Below the pieces are notes generated by a model. That model worked only from the letters and a program-made list of their open reading frames with translations, did no database searches and had not been told where the DNA came from. This document shows positions 16,642 through 26,185 of a DNA stretch of 64,000 nucleotides, piece after piece. The DNA lies in NCBI GenBank assembly GCA_051967755.1, contig JBQDYD010000003.1, forward strand, positions 372,001 through 436,000, given 5' to 3'. Source of the DNA: UBA1672 sp051967755. GTDB taxonomy: Bacteria; Pseudomonadota; Alphaproteobacteria; Micavibrionales; Micavibrionaceae. Position numbers and translations under genes: made by a program. The stretch's first letter is position 1. Each line of letters opens with the position of its first letter.

Positions 16642-18927
16642 TTAAAAGCGCGTTCCAAAATCAAACCTGAAATTCTCTTCCTCGTCGAAATCTTCTTTTA
16701 GGTAAGGAATTGCAAGGTCTACGCGAATGGGCCCAAACGGTGATCTCCACGATACACCAACACCGGCTGAGGCTCGGATAGATGATTCATCAAAGATACC
16801 GGAACCTGTTTCATCAATATCAAACAATGAACCTGCATCATTAAAGGTATGTCCGCGAATGCCAAGCTCTTTTGGTAGACCGACAGGGAACGTTAATTCT
16901 ACAGAATTTCTATAGAAGTAATTACCACCCAAAGCATCCTGAGTTGCGCTGTCACGAGGTCCCAGACCTGATCTTTCGAATCCTCTTAATGTTGAACCAC
17001 CAAGGAAATAACGTTCGTTAATTTCAACATCTGCATCGCCATAGCCTTCAATGCCCCCTACTTCACCCAGAATGTTAAGTGTCAACTGATCTGTCACGGG
17101 ATAGTAATATGATGCACCTGTTTTCGCAGAAACATATTTTGCATCACCGCCCAAACCAGCCAGTTCAGTATCAAACCAGTATGTCATACCAGATGAAGGC
17201 AGGAATAAGCTGTCTCTCGTGTCGTAGAATATACGTTGGGAGATCGCCGATGTGGTTCTTGTTCCTTCTTGATCACGAATGAAACGAGATGCATCTGAAT
17301 CGACGTCAGTAATTTCGTTACGTTCTACACGATAGCGTAGCGTCTGACGCCAGTTTTCAGATAGTGGATATCCAATTCGGAATCCTCCGCCTGTACGTTT
17401 TTGGTCAAAGGAGCTCTCATCCTGAAAGTCGCGAGTGATGTGAAACAAATCGACACCTGCGGATAAGTCACGATTAAGGAAATATGGCTCAGTGAATGAT
17501 AAGTCAAATTCCGTACGCTCACCCGCAATAACAGCGCCAAGTGATAAGTCCTGTCCTTTACCCAGAAGGTTTCTTTCCCTGATCCTAAAGTCAGCCAAAG
17601 GACCGTCAGCCGTTGAGAAACCTGCGCCGATAGAGAGTTCACCGGTGGATTTTTCCTGTACATTGATGTCCACGACTGTTTTATCTGGTGCAGAGCCCTG
17701 AGATACGTCTACTTCAGTGGTTTCAAAGAAGTCGAGCTTTTTGATATTGCTTTCAGATTTGGTTAATTTTGATCTGTTGAATGGGTCTCCTTCAACTAAC
17801 GCCATCTCACGTCTTAATACTTTATCGAGTGTACGGATGTTACCGTTTACGTTGATGCGCTCGACAAATACGCGCGGTGTTTCATTAATATTAAACACCA
17901 CATGTATTGTGTTATCTTCGCGGTTTTTCTGAATATCAGGGCGGATATCAACGAATGCATATTGCAGATCACCCAAGTGGTCTGTCATGTTTTCTACAGT
18001 ACGTTTAATTTCATCTGCGTCATACCAATCATCCTGTTCAAACGAAATATCTTCGTACAAAACATTCGCATCAAAATTTCTGATTTGTGAAATGATATCA
18101 ACGCCGGAAACTTTATAACGGTTGCCTTCTTCTACGGTGAAAGTAATAAAGAAATCGTTTTTATCGCTTGAAAGTTCCGCGATTGCCGACAAAATTTGGA
18201 AATCAGCATAGCCTTGCTGTAAATAGTAATCTCTCAATAGCTCACGGTCATACGACAAACGATCAGGGTCATAACGATCACTGTTATTGAGGAAACGATA
18301 CCATGCGCTCTCTTTTGTGCTGATAATGCTACGTAGCTTGTCATCATCATATGTTTTGTTTCCGACAAAACGAATGCTTTCGACTTTTGTGATGTCGCCT
18401 TCTTGTATTTCGAACACAAGGTTAACGCGGTTTTGGTCTAGACGGATAATTTTTGGTTGTACGGACACTGAAAAACGCCCTTGTCTTCTGTAAATTTGGT
18501 TGATGCGTGTTACATCTGATTGCACCTTTGTACGTGTAAAAACTTGTCTTGGGCGCATTTGAATTTCTGACAGAAGTTCCTGATCTTCAATTTCTTCGTT
18601 ACCTTCAAAGGCAATTTCACTAATAACAGGGTTCTCAACGACATTAATTTTTATCACACCATTTGTTAATTGCACTCTTACGTCTGCAAATAACCCGGTT
18701 GCAAAAAGACTTTTTAACGCTTTGTCTGATGCGGAATCATCAACCATATCGCCGGGCTTAACGTCTATATATGACGCGATCGTTGCCTCTTCAATACGTT
18801 GTGCACCTGATATCTCTATACGCTGAAGCTTCTGAGCGGCGTATGCAGGCATTGTAAGGAATATGATTCCTGTGAAAAATAAGGCAAAGACGGCTTTAGT
18901 CGCGCTAATCTCTGTAAAAATTCTCAT
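16642..18927 (-). CDS. bamA: Outer-membrane protein assembly factor BamA
   Basis: 761 aa. A signal peptide ends at AYA (about residue 30). Five POTRA domains follow (about 31-430), then a 16-strand beta-barrel of the Omp85 family with FLGGSTLRGFERSGLGPRD in the conserved loop-6 region (the RGF element) and a C-terminal ...FGTRF ending in the Phe needed for barrel recognition. It is the core of the BAM complex inserting outer-membrane proteins. It lies in the expected place between rseP and skp-lpxD. The 255-bp leader upstream suggests that transcription can also start here. Confidence 0.97.
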   Translation of the reverse strand: MRIFTEISATKAVFALFFTGIIFLTMPAYAAQKLQRIEISGAQRIEEATIASYIDVKPGDMVDDSASDKALKSLFATGLFADVRVQLTNGVIKINVVENPVISEIAFEGNEEIEDQELLSEIQMRPRQVFTRTKVQSDVTRINQIYRRQGRFSVSVQPKIIRLDQNRVNLVFEIQEGDITKVESIRFVGNKTYDDDKLRSIISTKESAWYRFLNNSDRYDPDRLSYDRELLRDYYLQQGYADFQILSAIAELSSDKNDFFITFTVEEGNRYKVSGVDIISQIRNFDANVLYEDISFEQDDWYDADEIKRTVENMTDHLGDLQYAFVDIRPDIQKNREDNTIHVVFNINETPRVFVERINVNGNIRTLDKVLRREMALVEGDPFNRSKLTKSESNIKKLDFFETTEVDVSQGSAPDKTVVDINVQEKSTGELSIGAGFSTADGPLADFRIRERNLLGKGQDLSLGAVIAGERTEFDLSFTEPYFLNRDLSAGVDLFHITRDFQDESSFDQKRTGGGFRIGYPLSENWRQTLRYRVERNEITDVDSDASRFIRDQEGTRTTSAISQRIFYDTRDSLFLPSSGMTYWFDTELAGLGGDAKYVSAKTGASYYYPVTDQLTLNILGEVGGIEGYGDADVEINERYFLGGSTLRGFERSGLGPRDSATQDALGGNYFYRNSVELTFPVGLPKELGIRGHTFNDAGSLFDIDETGSGIFDESSIRASAGVGVSWRSPFGPIRVDLAIPYLKEDFDEEENFRFDFGTRF

Positions 18928-19182
18928 AAGTAACTCATTCTAATAATTATAATACTGTGAAAAACTCAATCGGACGATACATGTGACGAAAGTGATAGTA
19001 AATCACTAACATAGGTGAATACCATAATTCTTTTAGAGAATGCCAGACGTTTTCGCTAAGATATAGTCCTGAAACAGAAAAAGAACCATGTTGCCCACGA
19101 TTATTTCATAAAAACTTCAGAAAAGGAAGCCTGCGCTAAACCTTATACCGTGGGAGTTTTATGTGATTGTGGCTATATGAAA
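18928..19182. other. Spacer between rseP-like gene and bamA
   Basis: No open frame of note. A perfect minus-strand TATAAT (complement at 18946-18951) lies about 19 bases before the bamA ATG, but no good -35 box is at the right distance. A short hairpin with 6-bp arms AGTGAT/ATCACT (18991-19007) is present. The stretch is likely the bamA leader; nothing else is recognisable. Confidence 0.35.
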
Positions 19183-20595
19183 TCAGTCGGGCTTGAAAAA
19201 CAGGCTGATTAAATCATTTAGATTGGCATAAATCATTAAAGCAATCAGAAGGAATAAGCCTATGATCATAGAAATATGTTGGATTTTCGTAGGCACCGGC
19301 TTACCGACCATTGCTTCATAGGATAAAAACAAAAGGTATCCGCCATCTAAAACGGGAATGGGTAACAGGTTAATGATTCCGATCATGAAGGAAAAAACAG
19401 CTAGAATAAGGATGTATTCATAGGGGCCAGCTTTCACGGCATTTCCGATTTTTTTTCCAATGGTACCGACACCCGAAACAATCTGGTCATCGTTTTTACC
19501 TTTAAAAGATGCTGCGATTACTTTGTAAGAGTTTACAACCCCTTCTTTCATAAGGAATGCAGCGCGGCTTATGGATTCGGCAAGGCTCATACGAACAAAA
19601 TATTGTTTTTTATCGGGATCAACTAAAAACGCACGATCGTTATATTTATGATCAGACTGCAGGAGGTGTGTATTAAACGCGGATGGGAATTTAACCCGGA
19701 ATGGGTGAGCTACCTCTTCTTGATCCCCCCCTTTATAGGGAATGCCTATTTCGACTGTTTTGTCGAAATTTTCAATAATCAGCTTACGTGCCTCATCGGG
19801 TTTATCTTTTATATCGATACCGTTGATTGTGTGAATGCCGCTTTCGAACCAAATTGCCGACATACGAACCATACCGGTTTGGCCATGGTTCATTTCGACA
19901 CCTTTTTTATTCTCATAGGTTACGGTTTTGGCTGTGAATGTGATGTCTAAGGTCTTACCATCGCGTTCAATTGTATATGTGTGCGGCTTTGGCGGCGTTT
20001 CATACCACGTAAAATCATATATATCAGCAAGTCTTCGGGGCTTTTTTCCGTCCATTTTCAGGATTTTATCGCCTATTTTGATGCCAGCCTCATACGCAGC
20101 GGATTCAACGGCGACCGCATTTATTATTGTTGGGCTTGATCGTTGTCCTTGAATTGTAAACAGACCGACAAGAAGGGCCAGCGTCAGAATAATATTGATG
20201 GCAGGGCCTGCGGCAACAATGAATATGCGTTTCCATACCGACTTAGTACAAAATGAGACTTTAAGCTCATCTGCACTTAATTGTCTGCTCTCATTTTTTT
20301 CATGATCCCAGATGACCGGATTTTGCGGATCAACATCGCCAAAAAGTTTGACATAGCCGCCTAGTGGAAAGGCGCAGACAGAAAATCTGGTTTTATTTTT
20401 ACCGCCGCCAAAACCAAAGATTTCTTTACCAAAACCAAACGCAAAGCTCTCTACATGTACACCGCACATTCGTGCCGCGATATAATGGCCCCACTCATGG
20501 ATAACAATAACAATCGCGAGCGTCACAATCAGCATGATGCCGAAAGCAAAAATGTTTTCTAACGTTCCACCGAATGCCGCTGCGATTAAATCCAT
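19183..20595 (-). CDS. RseP-type site-2 protease, second tandem copy (divergent)
   Basis: 470 aa membrane metalloprotease of the S2P/M50 family. The zinc motif HEWGH (His33, Glu34, His37) lies in the first membrane helix; AAGPAINIILTLALL begins the next, one PDZ domain is evident (about 155-215), and the third zinc ligand lies in PIPVLDGGYLLF near the C-terminus. It should cut transmembrane anchors such as anti-sigma factors or cell-cycle proteins. It follows a second RseP homologue by 11 bp. Catalytic residues are intact in both, but this copy departs more from the family: the conserved region before the third helix reads QIVSGVGTIGKKIG and the periplasmic part is divergent. It is probably a paralogue with its own substrates. 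Confidence 0.88.
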   Translation of the reverse strand: MDLIAAAFGGTLENIFAFGIMLIVTLAIVIVIHEWGHYIAARMCGVHVESFAFGFGKEIFGFGGGKNKTRFSVCAFPLGGYVKLFGDVDPQNPVIWDHEKNESRQLSADELKVSFCTKSVWKRIFIVAAGPAINIILTLALLVGLFTIQGQRSSPTIINAVAVESAAYEAGIKIGDKILKMDGKKPRRLADIYDFTWYETPPKPHTYTIERDGKTLDITFTAKTVTYENKKGVEMNHGQTGMVRMSAIWFESGIHTINGIDIKDKPDEARKLIIENFDKTVEIGIPYKGGDQEEVAHPFRVKFPSAFNTHLLQSDHKYNDRAFLVDPDKKQYFVRMSLAESISRAAFLMKEGVVNSYKVIAASFKGKNDDQIVSGVGTIGKKIGNAVKAGPYEYILILAVFSFMIGIINLLPIPVLDGGYLLFLSYEAMVGKPVPTKIQHISMIIGLFLLIALMIYANLNDLISLFFKPD

Positions 20596-20606
20596 AAAAT
20601 ATGCGG

Positions 20607-22037
20607 TTATGTTATCAGTTGATATATGTCATTCAGATTCGCGAAGGCCATCACCCCGATTAAGAAGACGAAGCCCGCTCTGAATGCATATTCCTGAATT
20701 TGTTCAGGAACGGGACGGCCAATCACAGATTCTATGGCATAGAATAATAAGTGCCCGCCATCCAACATAGGAATTGGCAATAAATTAATGAACCCTAAAT
20801 TGATCGATAACAAAGCAGTCAGCAAAATAAACGGCACGATCCCCTGTATAGCCATGTCACCTGCAATTGCGCCGATGCGCACAATGCCGCCCAGTTCCGT
20901 AGCGCTGCGCACTCCGACGACCATCTGCCACAGAGCCTCGAGTGATGAATACGTCATAACGTAACTTTCACGAAGGGCTGTTTGTACAGCGGTCATAGCA
21001 GAGTGTGCAATATAAGTTTTGCTTTCCATCTCTGATAGGAACAGAACTTCTTTCCTTAAATCATCTTGTAGGCCAAGGTCTACATTCTTGATACCAACGG
21101 GCATAATAATAAATTCCGTAGGCTCAGGTGATTTTACTTCTTCTTCGCCGTCCTTCTCATCTTCGGTTGTCGGTGTACGCTTCTGAAAACCGATACGGAA
21201 CTTGGTATCCATTCGTTTTTTTAATTCTTCAATAATTTCGAATTTGTTATCATATTCAACACCATCAATAGAGGCGATGCGATTGATTAAAATACCTTTT
21301 TCGGCGCTAATTAGGCCAAGAACGCCTGCCTCACTTTTAAAGCCGAAGCGGTCTTCCATCGGGATACGTTTTGGCTTTGCGCTAATTTCAATGATTTCAT
21401 CACCACGCTTTACGACGAAATGTTTTTCCAGATCAAGGGCAACCATCATTTCACGTCTGATATCACCAAAGTCGTCGATAGACTTCCCGTCGATAGATAT
21501 GATGTAATCATGCGGTTCAAAGCCATATTGCTCTGCGCTACTTCCGACCACGACAGCAGCAGCGGTCGGCGGTGAAACAGGCTGGCCGTTAAATACATAA
21601 AGGCCGGCCAACAAAATAATAGCAAAGATATAATTGATCGCCGGGCCTGCAAAAACAACCAGAGCCCTTTTCCAAACGGGTTTTGTGTAAAAGGCGACTT
21701 CTTTTTCAGCCTCTGTCATTTCCCTGACTTCGCCGTCATCATCTTCAATTTTATCGGTATGACCTGCGCTTGCGGGGTCTGTGTCACCAAAAAGCTGTAC
21801 ATAGCCACCCAATGGTATCATTGACACCTTCCATCGCGTGCCCGCCTTATCAGTGTAGCCATAGATCTCTTTACCAAAACCGATTGAGAAATTTTCAACG
21901 CGCACACCGCACATACGGGCAACAATATAGTGTCCCCATTCGTGCACGAAAATCAAAACACTTAAAACAATGACTAATGAGCCACCGTAGATCCAGATAT
22001 TCTGCCCAAGCATTTGAACCAGGTCGTAAAAATTCAT
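20607..22037 (-). CDS. rseP: RIP metalloprotease RseP (MmpA-like), first tandem copy
   Basis: 476 aa M50 intramembrane protease. The zinc motif is HEWGH (His32, Glu33, His36), followed by GVRVENFSIGFG, IPLGGYVQLFG, FAGPAINYIFA, a canonical first PDZ domain with SSAEQYGFEPHDYIISIDG, the segment SATELGGIVRIG, and the third ligand in LLPIPMLDGGHLLF. It is the closer match to standard RseP and occupies the expected site after dxr, overlapping its stop by 4 nt (ATGA). An acidic, Glu-rich insert lies in the second PDZ region (EDEKDGEEEVKSPEP). A second RseP-like gene follows directly. Confidence 0.93.
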   Translation of the reverse strand: MNFYDLVQMLGQNIWIYGGSLVIVLSVLIFVHEWGHYIVARMCGVRVENFSIGFGKEIYGYTDKAGTRWKVSMIPLGGYVQLFGDTDPASAGHTDKIEDDDGEVREMTEAEKEVAFYTKPVWKRALVVFAGPAINYIFAIILLAGLYVFNGQPVSPPTAAAVVVGSSAEQYGFEPHDYIISIDGKSIDDFGDIRREMMVALDLEKHFVVKRGDEIIEISAKPKRIPMEDRFGFKSEAGVLGLISAEKGILINRIASIDGVEYDNKFEIIEELKKRMDTKFRIGFQKRTPTTEDEKDGEEEVKSPEPTEFIIMPVGIKNVDLGLQDDLRKEVLFLSEMESKTYIAHSAMTAVQTALRESYVMTYSSLEALWQMVVGVRSATELGGIVRIGAIAGDMAIQGIVPFILLTALLSINLGFINLLPIPMLDGGHLLFYAIESVIGRPVPEQIQEYAFRAGFVFLIGVMAFANLNDIYQLIT

Positions 22038-23239
22038 GCGTTAATTTCCCTTTTTGTTTGTGCCGAGCATTCCGAATGAATGAATTCTTTTATTGCATGG
22101 CGAATAGTGTGGTCTAATTCTTCTATATCTTCAACAGTTTTTAGCGGTTTATCGTGATGTTTAGGATGTAAGACATCAACTGCATATGCGTTGCACTGCA
22201 TAATTTCTCCAAAGGAAATATCACCTTTCAGGAAATACTCAACAGCAATTTCATTCGATGCATTAAATGCTACACAGGCACCCTGCCCCAGGGCCAAGCA
22301 TTTATACGCATATGCAATCGCCGGAAACTTCTGTTTGTCAGGTTTCTCGAACGTTAGCTGAGATAGCTTATCCAGCTCAAGAATGTCACCGCCTTTGCTA
22401 AGCCTGTCCGGCCATGACAGAGCATAAGCAATCGGTGTTCGCATATCGCTATGCCCCATCTGAGAGAGCATCGACCCATCTTTGTATGACACGATAGAGT
22501 GAATCACTGATTGTCTGTGAATGACGACATCAATTTGTTCTGCGGGCATATCAAAAAGAATTGCGGCCTCAATGATTTCCAAGGCTTTATTCATCATGGT
22601 CGCACTGTCGACTGAAATTTTAGCACCCATGGTCCAGTTCGGATGCGCCACAGCCTGTTCAGGTGTTGCGCTGTGCATTTCATCTGTATCCCAATCTAAA
22701 AACGGGCCGCCTGATGCTGTTAAAATTAATTTATCAATGGCGCTTTTGTTATGTTCTTCGAAGACTTGGTAAATAGCGTTATGTTCGCTGTCGACTGGCA
22801 ATACAGACACGCCGTTTTGACGTACCATCTCCATAATATTTTTGCCTGCAGCGACCAAAGGTTCTTTGTTTGCTATGGCCACATTGTTTTTGTTTTTGAT
22901 TGCGTTAACAAGCGGCCTTAGGCCTGCAAATCCGACGATTGCATTCATCACAATATCAACCGGGTTACCGGCACACGCAATAATTTCTTCGGTGCCGGCA
23001 AGGCATTGGGTTTTTGTGTGTTTAAGACGTTCCGTTAATTCATCCAAGCCATCTTGATTGGCGATGATTGCCTTTTTTGCATTTGTTTTGATGGCAATTT
23101 CAACAAGGGCGTTGATATCGGTATTCGCAGTAATAGCGTGAACCTCGAATTTATCAGGGGAATTGCATATAACATCAACGGTATTTTGACCGATTGATCC
23201 TGTTGCACCCAATATTGTTATTTTCTTTTTTATGCTCAT
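22034..23239 (-). CDS. dxr: 1-deoxy-D-xylulose 5-phosphate reductoisomerase
   Basis: 401 aa. It catalyses the NADPH-dependent conversion of DXP to MEP in the non-mevalonate isoprenoid pathway, which feeds the UppS product made by a neighbouring gene. Motifs are ILGATGSIGQNTVDVI (NADPH binding), ANKEPLVAAG, LPVDSEHNAIYQVFE (metal ligands), TASGGPFLDW and HPNWTMGAKISVDSATMMNK. The gene abuts cdsA with no gap and overlaps rseP by 4 nt. Confidence 0.97.
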   Translation of the reverse strand: MSIKKKITILGATGSIGQNTVDVICNSPDKFEVHAITANTDINALVEIAIKTNAKKAIIANQDGLDELTERLKHTKTQCLAGTEEIIACAGNPVDIVMNAIVGFAGLRPLVNAIKNKNNVAIANKEPLVAAGKNIMEMVRQNGVSVLPVDSEHNAIYQVFEEHNKSAIDKLILTASGGPFLDWDTDEMHSATPEQAVAHPNWTMGAKISVDSATMMNKALEIIEAAILFDMPAEQIDVVIHRQSVIHSIVSYKDGSMLSQMGHSDMRTPIAYALSWPDRLSKGGDILELDKLSQLTFEKPDKQKFPAIAYAYKCLALGQGACVAFNASNEIAVEYFLKGDISFGEIMQCNAYAVDVLHPKHHDKPLKTVEDIEELDHTIRHAIKEFIHSECSAQTKREINA

Positions 23240-23917
23240 TTAGAATACGTATGATAAAAGCGTTATTAATACTAAAAATACTGGGGCACCTAAAAGCATA
23301 GAGTCAATTCTGTCTAATAATCCGCCATGTCCGGGGATTAATGCCCCCGTATCTTTAACATTCGCTTGGCGCTTTACGAAAGATACAAGTAAATCACCTG
23401 CCTGCCCTACACTTCCGATGACAACACCTAATGTTGCTGCAATAAGGTAGAGTATGTACCATGGGTTATCGTGGAACTCTGGATGAATCCCCATAAATGA
23501 CACCCAAATTACTGCAAAGAGTGCGGGAAAGAACAAAGCTCCGCCAAAACCTGACCAAGTTTTATTGGGGCTGATTTGTTGGATAAGTTTTGGGCCGCCG
23601 AAGGTTTTCCCCACGAAATATGCACCAATATCACTGAACCAAATCATGCCGAGAAAGATGATCACCATATTGGGTGAGTATACCTCTCTTAATGCAAGGA
23701 AACTGCTATATGATATTGCCATATAGACAACACCAAGGAACATTATGGGGAAGAAATGATCAAGCTTTTTGGCGAGATTGTACCATTCCCCAACGGATAA
23801 AATAAAAGCAATAAAAAGCCAGCCAGCCAGATATATATCACCATAGGCGATACAGAAAATAAAAGGCGGTGCTATCAGAACGGCAGATAGTATCCTTTTA
23901 AAAAGAGATGAAGACAT
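23240..23917 (-). CDS. cdsA: Phosphatidate cytidylyltransferase
   Basis: 225 aa polytopic membrane enzyme making CDP-diacylglycerol for phospholipid synthesis. The C-terminal signature is complete: VKRQANVKDTGALIPGHGG followed by LLDRIDSM. SDIGAYFVGKTFGG lies before it. A longer frame opens at 23977 with an atypical cysteine-containing N-terminus; the ATG at 23917 (MSSSLFKRILSA) fits the family better, although only a weak AGG lies upstream. It sits between uppS and dxr as in most alphaproteobacteria. Confidence 0.94.
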   Translation of the reverse strand: MSSSLFKRILSAVLIAPPFIFCIAYGDIYLAGWLFIAFILSVGEWYNLAKKLDHFFPIMFLGVVYMAISYSSFLALREVYSPNMVIIFLGMIWFSDIGAYFVGKTFGGPKLIQQISPNKTWSGFGGALFFPALFAVIWVSFMGIHPEFHDNPWYILYLIAATLGVVIGSVGQAGDLLVSFVKRQANVKDTGALIPGHGGLLDRIDSMLLGAPVFLVLITLLSYVF

Positions 23918-23984
23918 TTTGCAGAAACCTGTGGCTTTAAACGTGGAAACTATACAAATTCCTGTGGCACAACACAAATATTCT

Positions 23985-24737
23985 TTATCTTAAAGATTGC
24001 TCAGAGCTTTGCACTTTACCAAAACGACGATCGCGCGATGCATATTCTTTAACAGCATCGATAAGATCTTGTTTCCTAAAGTCCGGCCATAAAGTTGGTA
24101 CAAATACCATTTCCGCATAAGCGCATTGCCATAGAAGAAAATTACTAATGCGTTGTTCCCCGCTCGTACGGATCAGCAAATCAGGATCAGGAATGCCGGA
24201 CGTCATCAGATTATCTGTAATACTTTGTTCTATCGACTTTAAATCAGGCTCAACATTATTTTTCAATGCATCTTTGATGACAGAGCGGGCTGCCTGCGAT
24301 ATGTCGTGTCTTCCGCCATAATTTAGCGCGATTATGACGTGAAGCCCGGTATTATCTGATGTGATTTTTTCCGCATTTTCAATAAGCTCTACGATGTCAT
24401 TATCGAATGCAGTTCGGTCGCCAATAACACTGAGTTTTGCATTACGTTTGTGAAACTCTGCTGTTTGAGAGCGTAAATATTGACGCAAAAGCATCATAAG
24501 GTCGTTAACCTCTTGCTCCGGCCTGCTCCAGTTTTCCGATGAAAACCCGAACAGCGTAAGGTACTTGATGCCTATCTCTCCGGCATTTTCTACGATTTCT
24601 CTTACGCTTTGCGCACCCTTTTTATGCCCCATTGTTCTTGGCAGGCCACGCTTTTTTGCCCAACGTCCGTTTCCGTCCATAATGACAGCAACATGAGTTG
24701 GTATTTTATCTGCTAAAGGGGGCGATGACTTTTTCAT
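23985..24737 (-). CDS. uppS: Undecaprenyl diphosphate synthase (cis-prenyltransferase)
   Basis: 250 aa. It extends farnesyl diphosphate with IPP to make the C55 carrier lipid for peptidoglycan and O-antigen. The Z-type prenyltransferase signature is intact: HVAVIMDGNGRWAKKRG with catalytic Asp21, then FGFSSENWSRP, IALNYGGRHDI and DLLIRTSGEQRISNFLLWQ. It is in the frr-uppS-cdsA-dxr order, with 23 bp to frr upstream. Confidence 0.97.
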   Translation of the reverse strand: MKKSSPPLADKIPTHVAVIMDGNGRWAKKRGLPRTMGHKKGAQSVREIVENAGEIGIKYLTLFGFSSENWSRPEQEVNDLMMLLRQYLRSQTAEFHKRNAKLSVIGDRTAFDNDIVELIENAEKITSDNTGLHVIIALNYGGRHDISQAARSVIKDALKNNVEPDLKSIEQSITDNLMTSGIPDPDLLIRTSGEQRISNFLLWQCAYAEMVFVPTLWPDFRKQDLIDAVKEYASRDRRFGKVQSSEQSLR

Positions 24738-24760
24738 AGAACCACAATTATGCTGTGTCG

Positions 24761-25315
24761 TTACACAGTCATAATGTCCTTTTCTTTGTCTACAAGCATG
24801 GCATCGACTTTTTTGATTGTCTCATCGGTTAATTGCTGGACTTCATCAGATAGGCGCTTTAAATCGTCCTCGGAGATGTCACCGTCTTTTTCCATTTTTT
24901 TGACGGCATCCATGCCATCTTTGCGGACATTGCGAATTGCGATTCGTGATGTTTCCGCATATTTTCCGGCAATTTTAGTTAGCTCTTTACGGCGTTCTTC
25001 GTTCAAATCAGGAATAGGAATGCGGATGTTATTTCCATCCGGCATTGGGTTAAGGCCCAGACCGGAATCACGGATCGCTTTTTCTACAGACCTAACGGCA
25101 GAACCATCCCAAACTTGCACTGATATAAGGCGTGGTTCAGGTACGCTGATTGTTCCAACCTGATTAATGGGCATTTTACTGCCGTAAAGATCAACGATAA
25201 CGGGGTCTAATAAGCTTGCAGACGCGCGCCCTGTTCTTAGGCCTGAAAATTCTTTGTTAAGTGCATCAACAGCACCTTCCATGCGTTTTTGGATATCTTG
25301 TTTATTATATGACAT
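24761..25315 (-). CDS. frr: Ribosome recycling factor
   Basis: 184 aa, standard length. It splits post-termination ribosomes together with EF-G. Conserved blocks are LRTGRASASLLDPV, VPEPRLISVQVWD, GLNPMPDGNNIRIPIPDL, EERRKELTK and the C-terminal helix ending in VDKEKDIMTV. AGAGG lies eight bases before the ATG. It follows pyrH by 15 bp. Confidence 0.97.
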   Translation of the reverse strand: MSYNKQDIQKRMEGAVDALNKEFSGLRTGRASASLLDPVIVDLYGSKMPINQVGTISVPEPRLISVQVWDGSAVRSVEKAIRDSGLGLNPMPDGNNIRIPIPDLNEERRKELTKIAGKYAETSRIAIRNVRKDGMDAVKKMEKDGDISEDDLKRLSDEVQQLTDETIKKVDAMLVDKEKDIMTV

Positions 25316-25330
25316 ATCTACAAACCTCTT

Positions 25331-26080
25331 TTATGTATTAGTTACAACTGTATATTTGCCCTTTGATTGGGCGATTTGTGCAAAATTACCTTTTTCCATT
25401 ACTGAAAAAACTACAATGGGGATGTTATTTTCACGGGCAAGTGAGATGGCGGTCGCATCCATAACTTTTAAGTCTTTTGTTAGAACATCAATATATGAAA
25501 TTCTGTCAAAATGCTCTGCATCCGGGTCTTTTTTAGGGTCAGCGGAATAAACACCGTCAACTTTTGTACCCTTCATGATGACGTCACAATCCATTTCTGA
25601 TGCACGTAAGGCCGCCCCTGTGTCTGTTGTGAAGTACGGGTTTCCTGTACCTGCGGCAAAGATAACAACGCGCCCTTTTTCCATGTGCCTTACCGCGCGG
25701 CGGCGGATATACGGCTCACAGATTGAATCCATTCTGATCGCGGATTGAACGCGCGTATCGACATCCATATTTTCCAGCGCGTTTTGCAAGGCCAGCGCAT
25801 TGATAACAATACCCAGCATACCCATATAGTCTGCCGTTGTTCTGTCCATACCGCTTGCTGCGCCCGAAACGCCGCGGAAAATGTTTCCGGCGCCGACAAC
25901 AACACAGACTTCAATGCCTAAATCAACGACGTCTTTAATATCCTGAGCGACACGCTCTACGGTTTCAGGATCAAGACCGAACTCTTGCTCACCCATCAGG
26001 ACTTCGCCTGACATCTTAAGCATAACGCGTTTATAGGGGGAAACAGCCTCTACAGTTTCGGTTTGGTCTTCTGCTGTCAT
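25331..26080 (-). CDS. pyrH: UMP kinase
   Basis: Amino-acid-kinase family enzyme that phosphorylates UMP to UDP. The core begins YKRVMLKMSGEVLMG, followed by VVVGAGNIFRGV, DYMGMLGIVINALALQNAL and FFTTD-like GTGNPYFTTDTGAALRA. The frame is open from an ATG at 26107, giving 258 aa. I prefer the ATG at 26080 (249 aa) because GGAG lies eight bases upstream and the extra residues are not conserved. It lies between tsf and frr, downstream of a strong hairpin. Confidence 0.95.
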   Translation of the reverse strand: MTAEDQTETVEAVSPYKRVMLKMSGEVLMGEQEFGLDPETVERVAQDIKDVVDLGIEVCVVVGAGNIFRGVSGAASGMDRTTADYMGMLGIVINALALQNALENMDVDTRVQSAIRMDSICEPYIRRRAVRHMEKGRVVIFAAGTGNPYFTTDTGAALRASEMDCDVIMKGTKVDGVYSADPKKDPDAEHFDRISYIDVLTKDLKVMDATAISLARENNIPIVVFSVMEKGNFAQIAQSKGKYTVVTNT

Positions 26081-26133
26081 GGCCATGGCTCCGTCTCTCA
26101 TACGCATGTTTGTTTAGTTGATTGAATATAAAG

Positions 26134-26162
26134 ACAGCCGCATGATTTTTCAATGCGGCTGT
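26134..26162 (-). terminator. Hairpin between tsf and pyrH
   Basis: A perfect 10-bp stem, ACAGCCGCAT/ATGCGGCTGT, with a 9-nt loop lies between the tsf stop and the pyrH start. On the minus-strand transcript it is followed by a moderately U-rich stretch (CUUUAUAUU). It looks like a leaky intrinsic terminator or attenuator that would lower pyrH-frr expression relative to rpsB-tsf. Confidence 0.55.
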
Positions 26163-26185
26163 GCAAAATAGATATTTTTTATTAC

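Noticed and set aside
18928..19182. Small RNA or sigma-E promoter upstream of bamA
   Set aside because: A lone TATAAT and a short hairpin were seen, but no GGAAC-type -35, no terminator and no conserved RNA pattern.
23918..23977. Longer cdsA beginning at 23977
   Set aside because: The added 20 residues are Cys-rich and atypical; the ATG at 23917 begins at the usual CdsA N-terminus.
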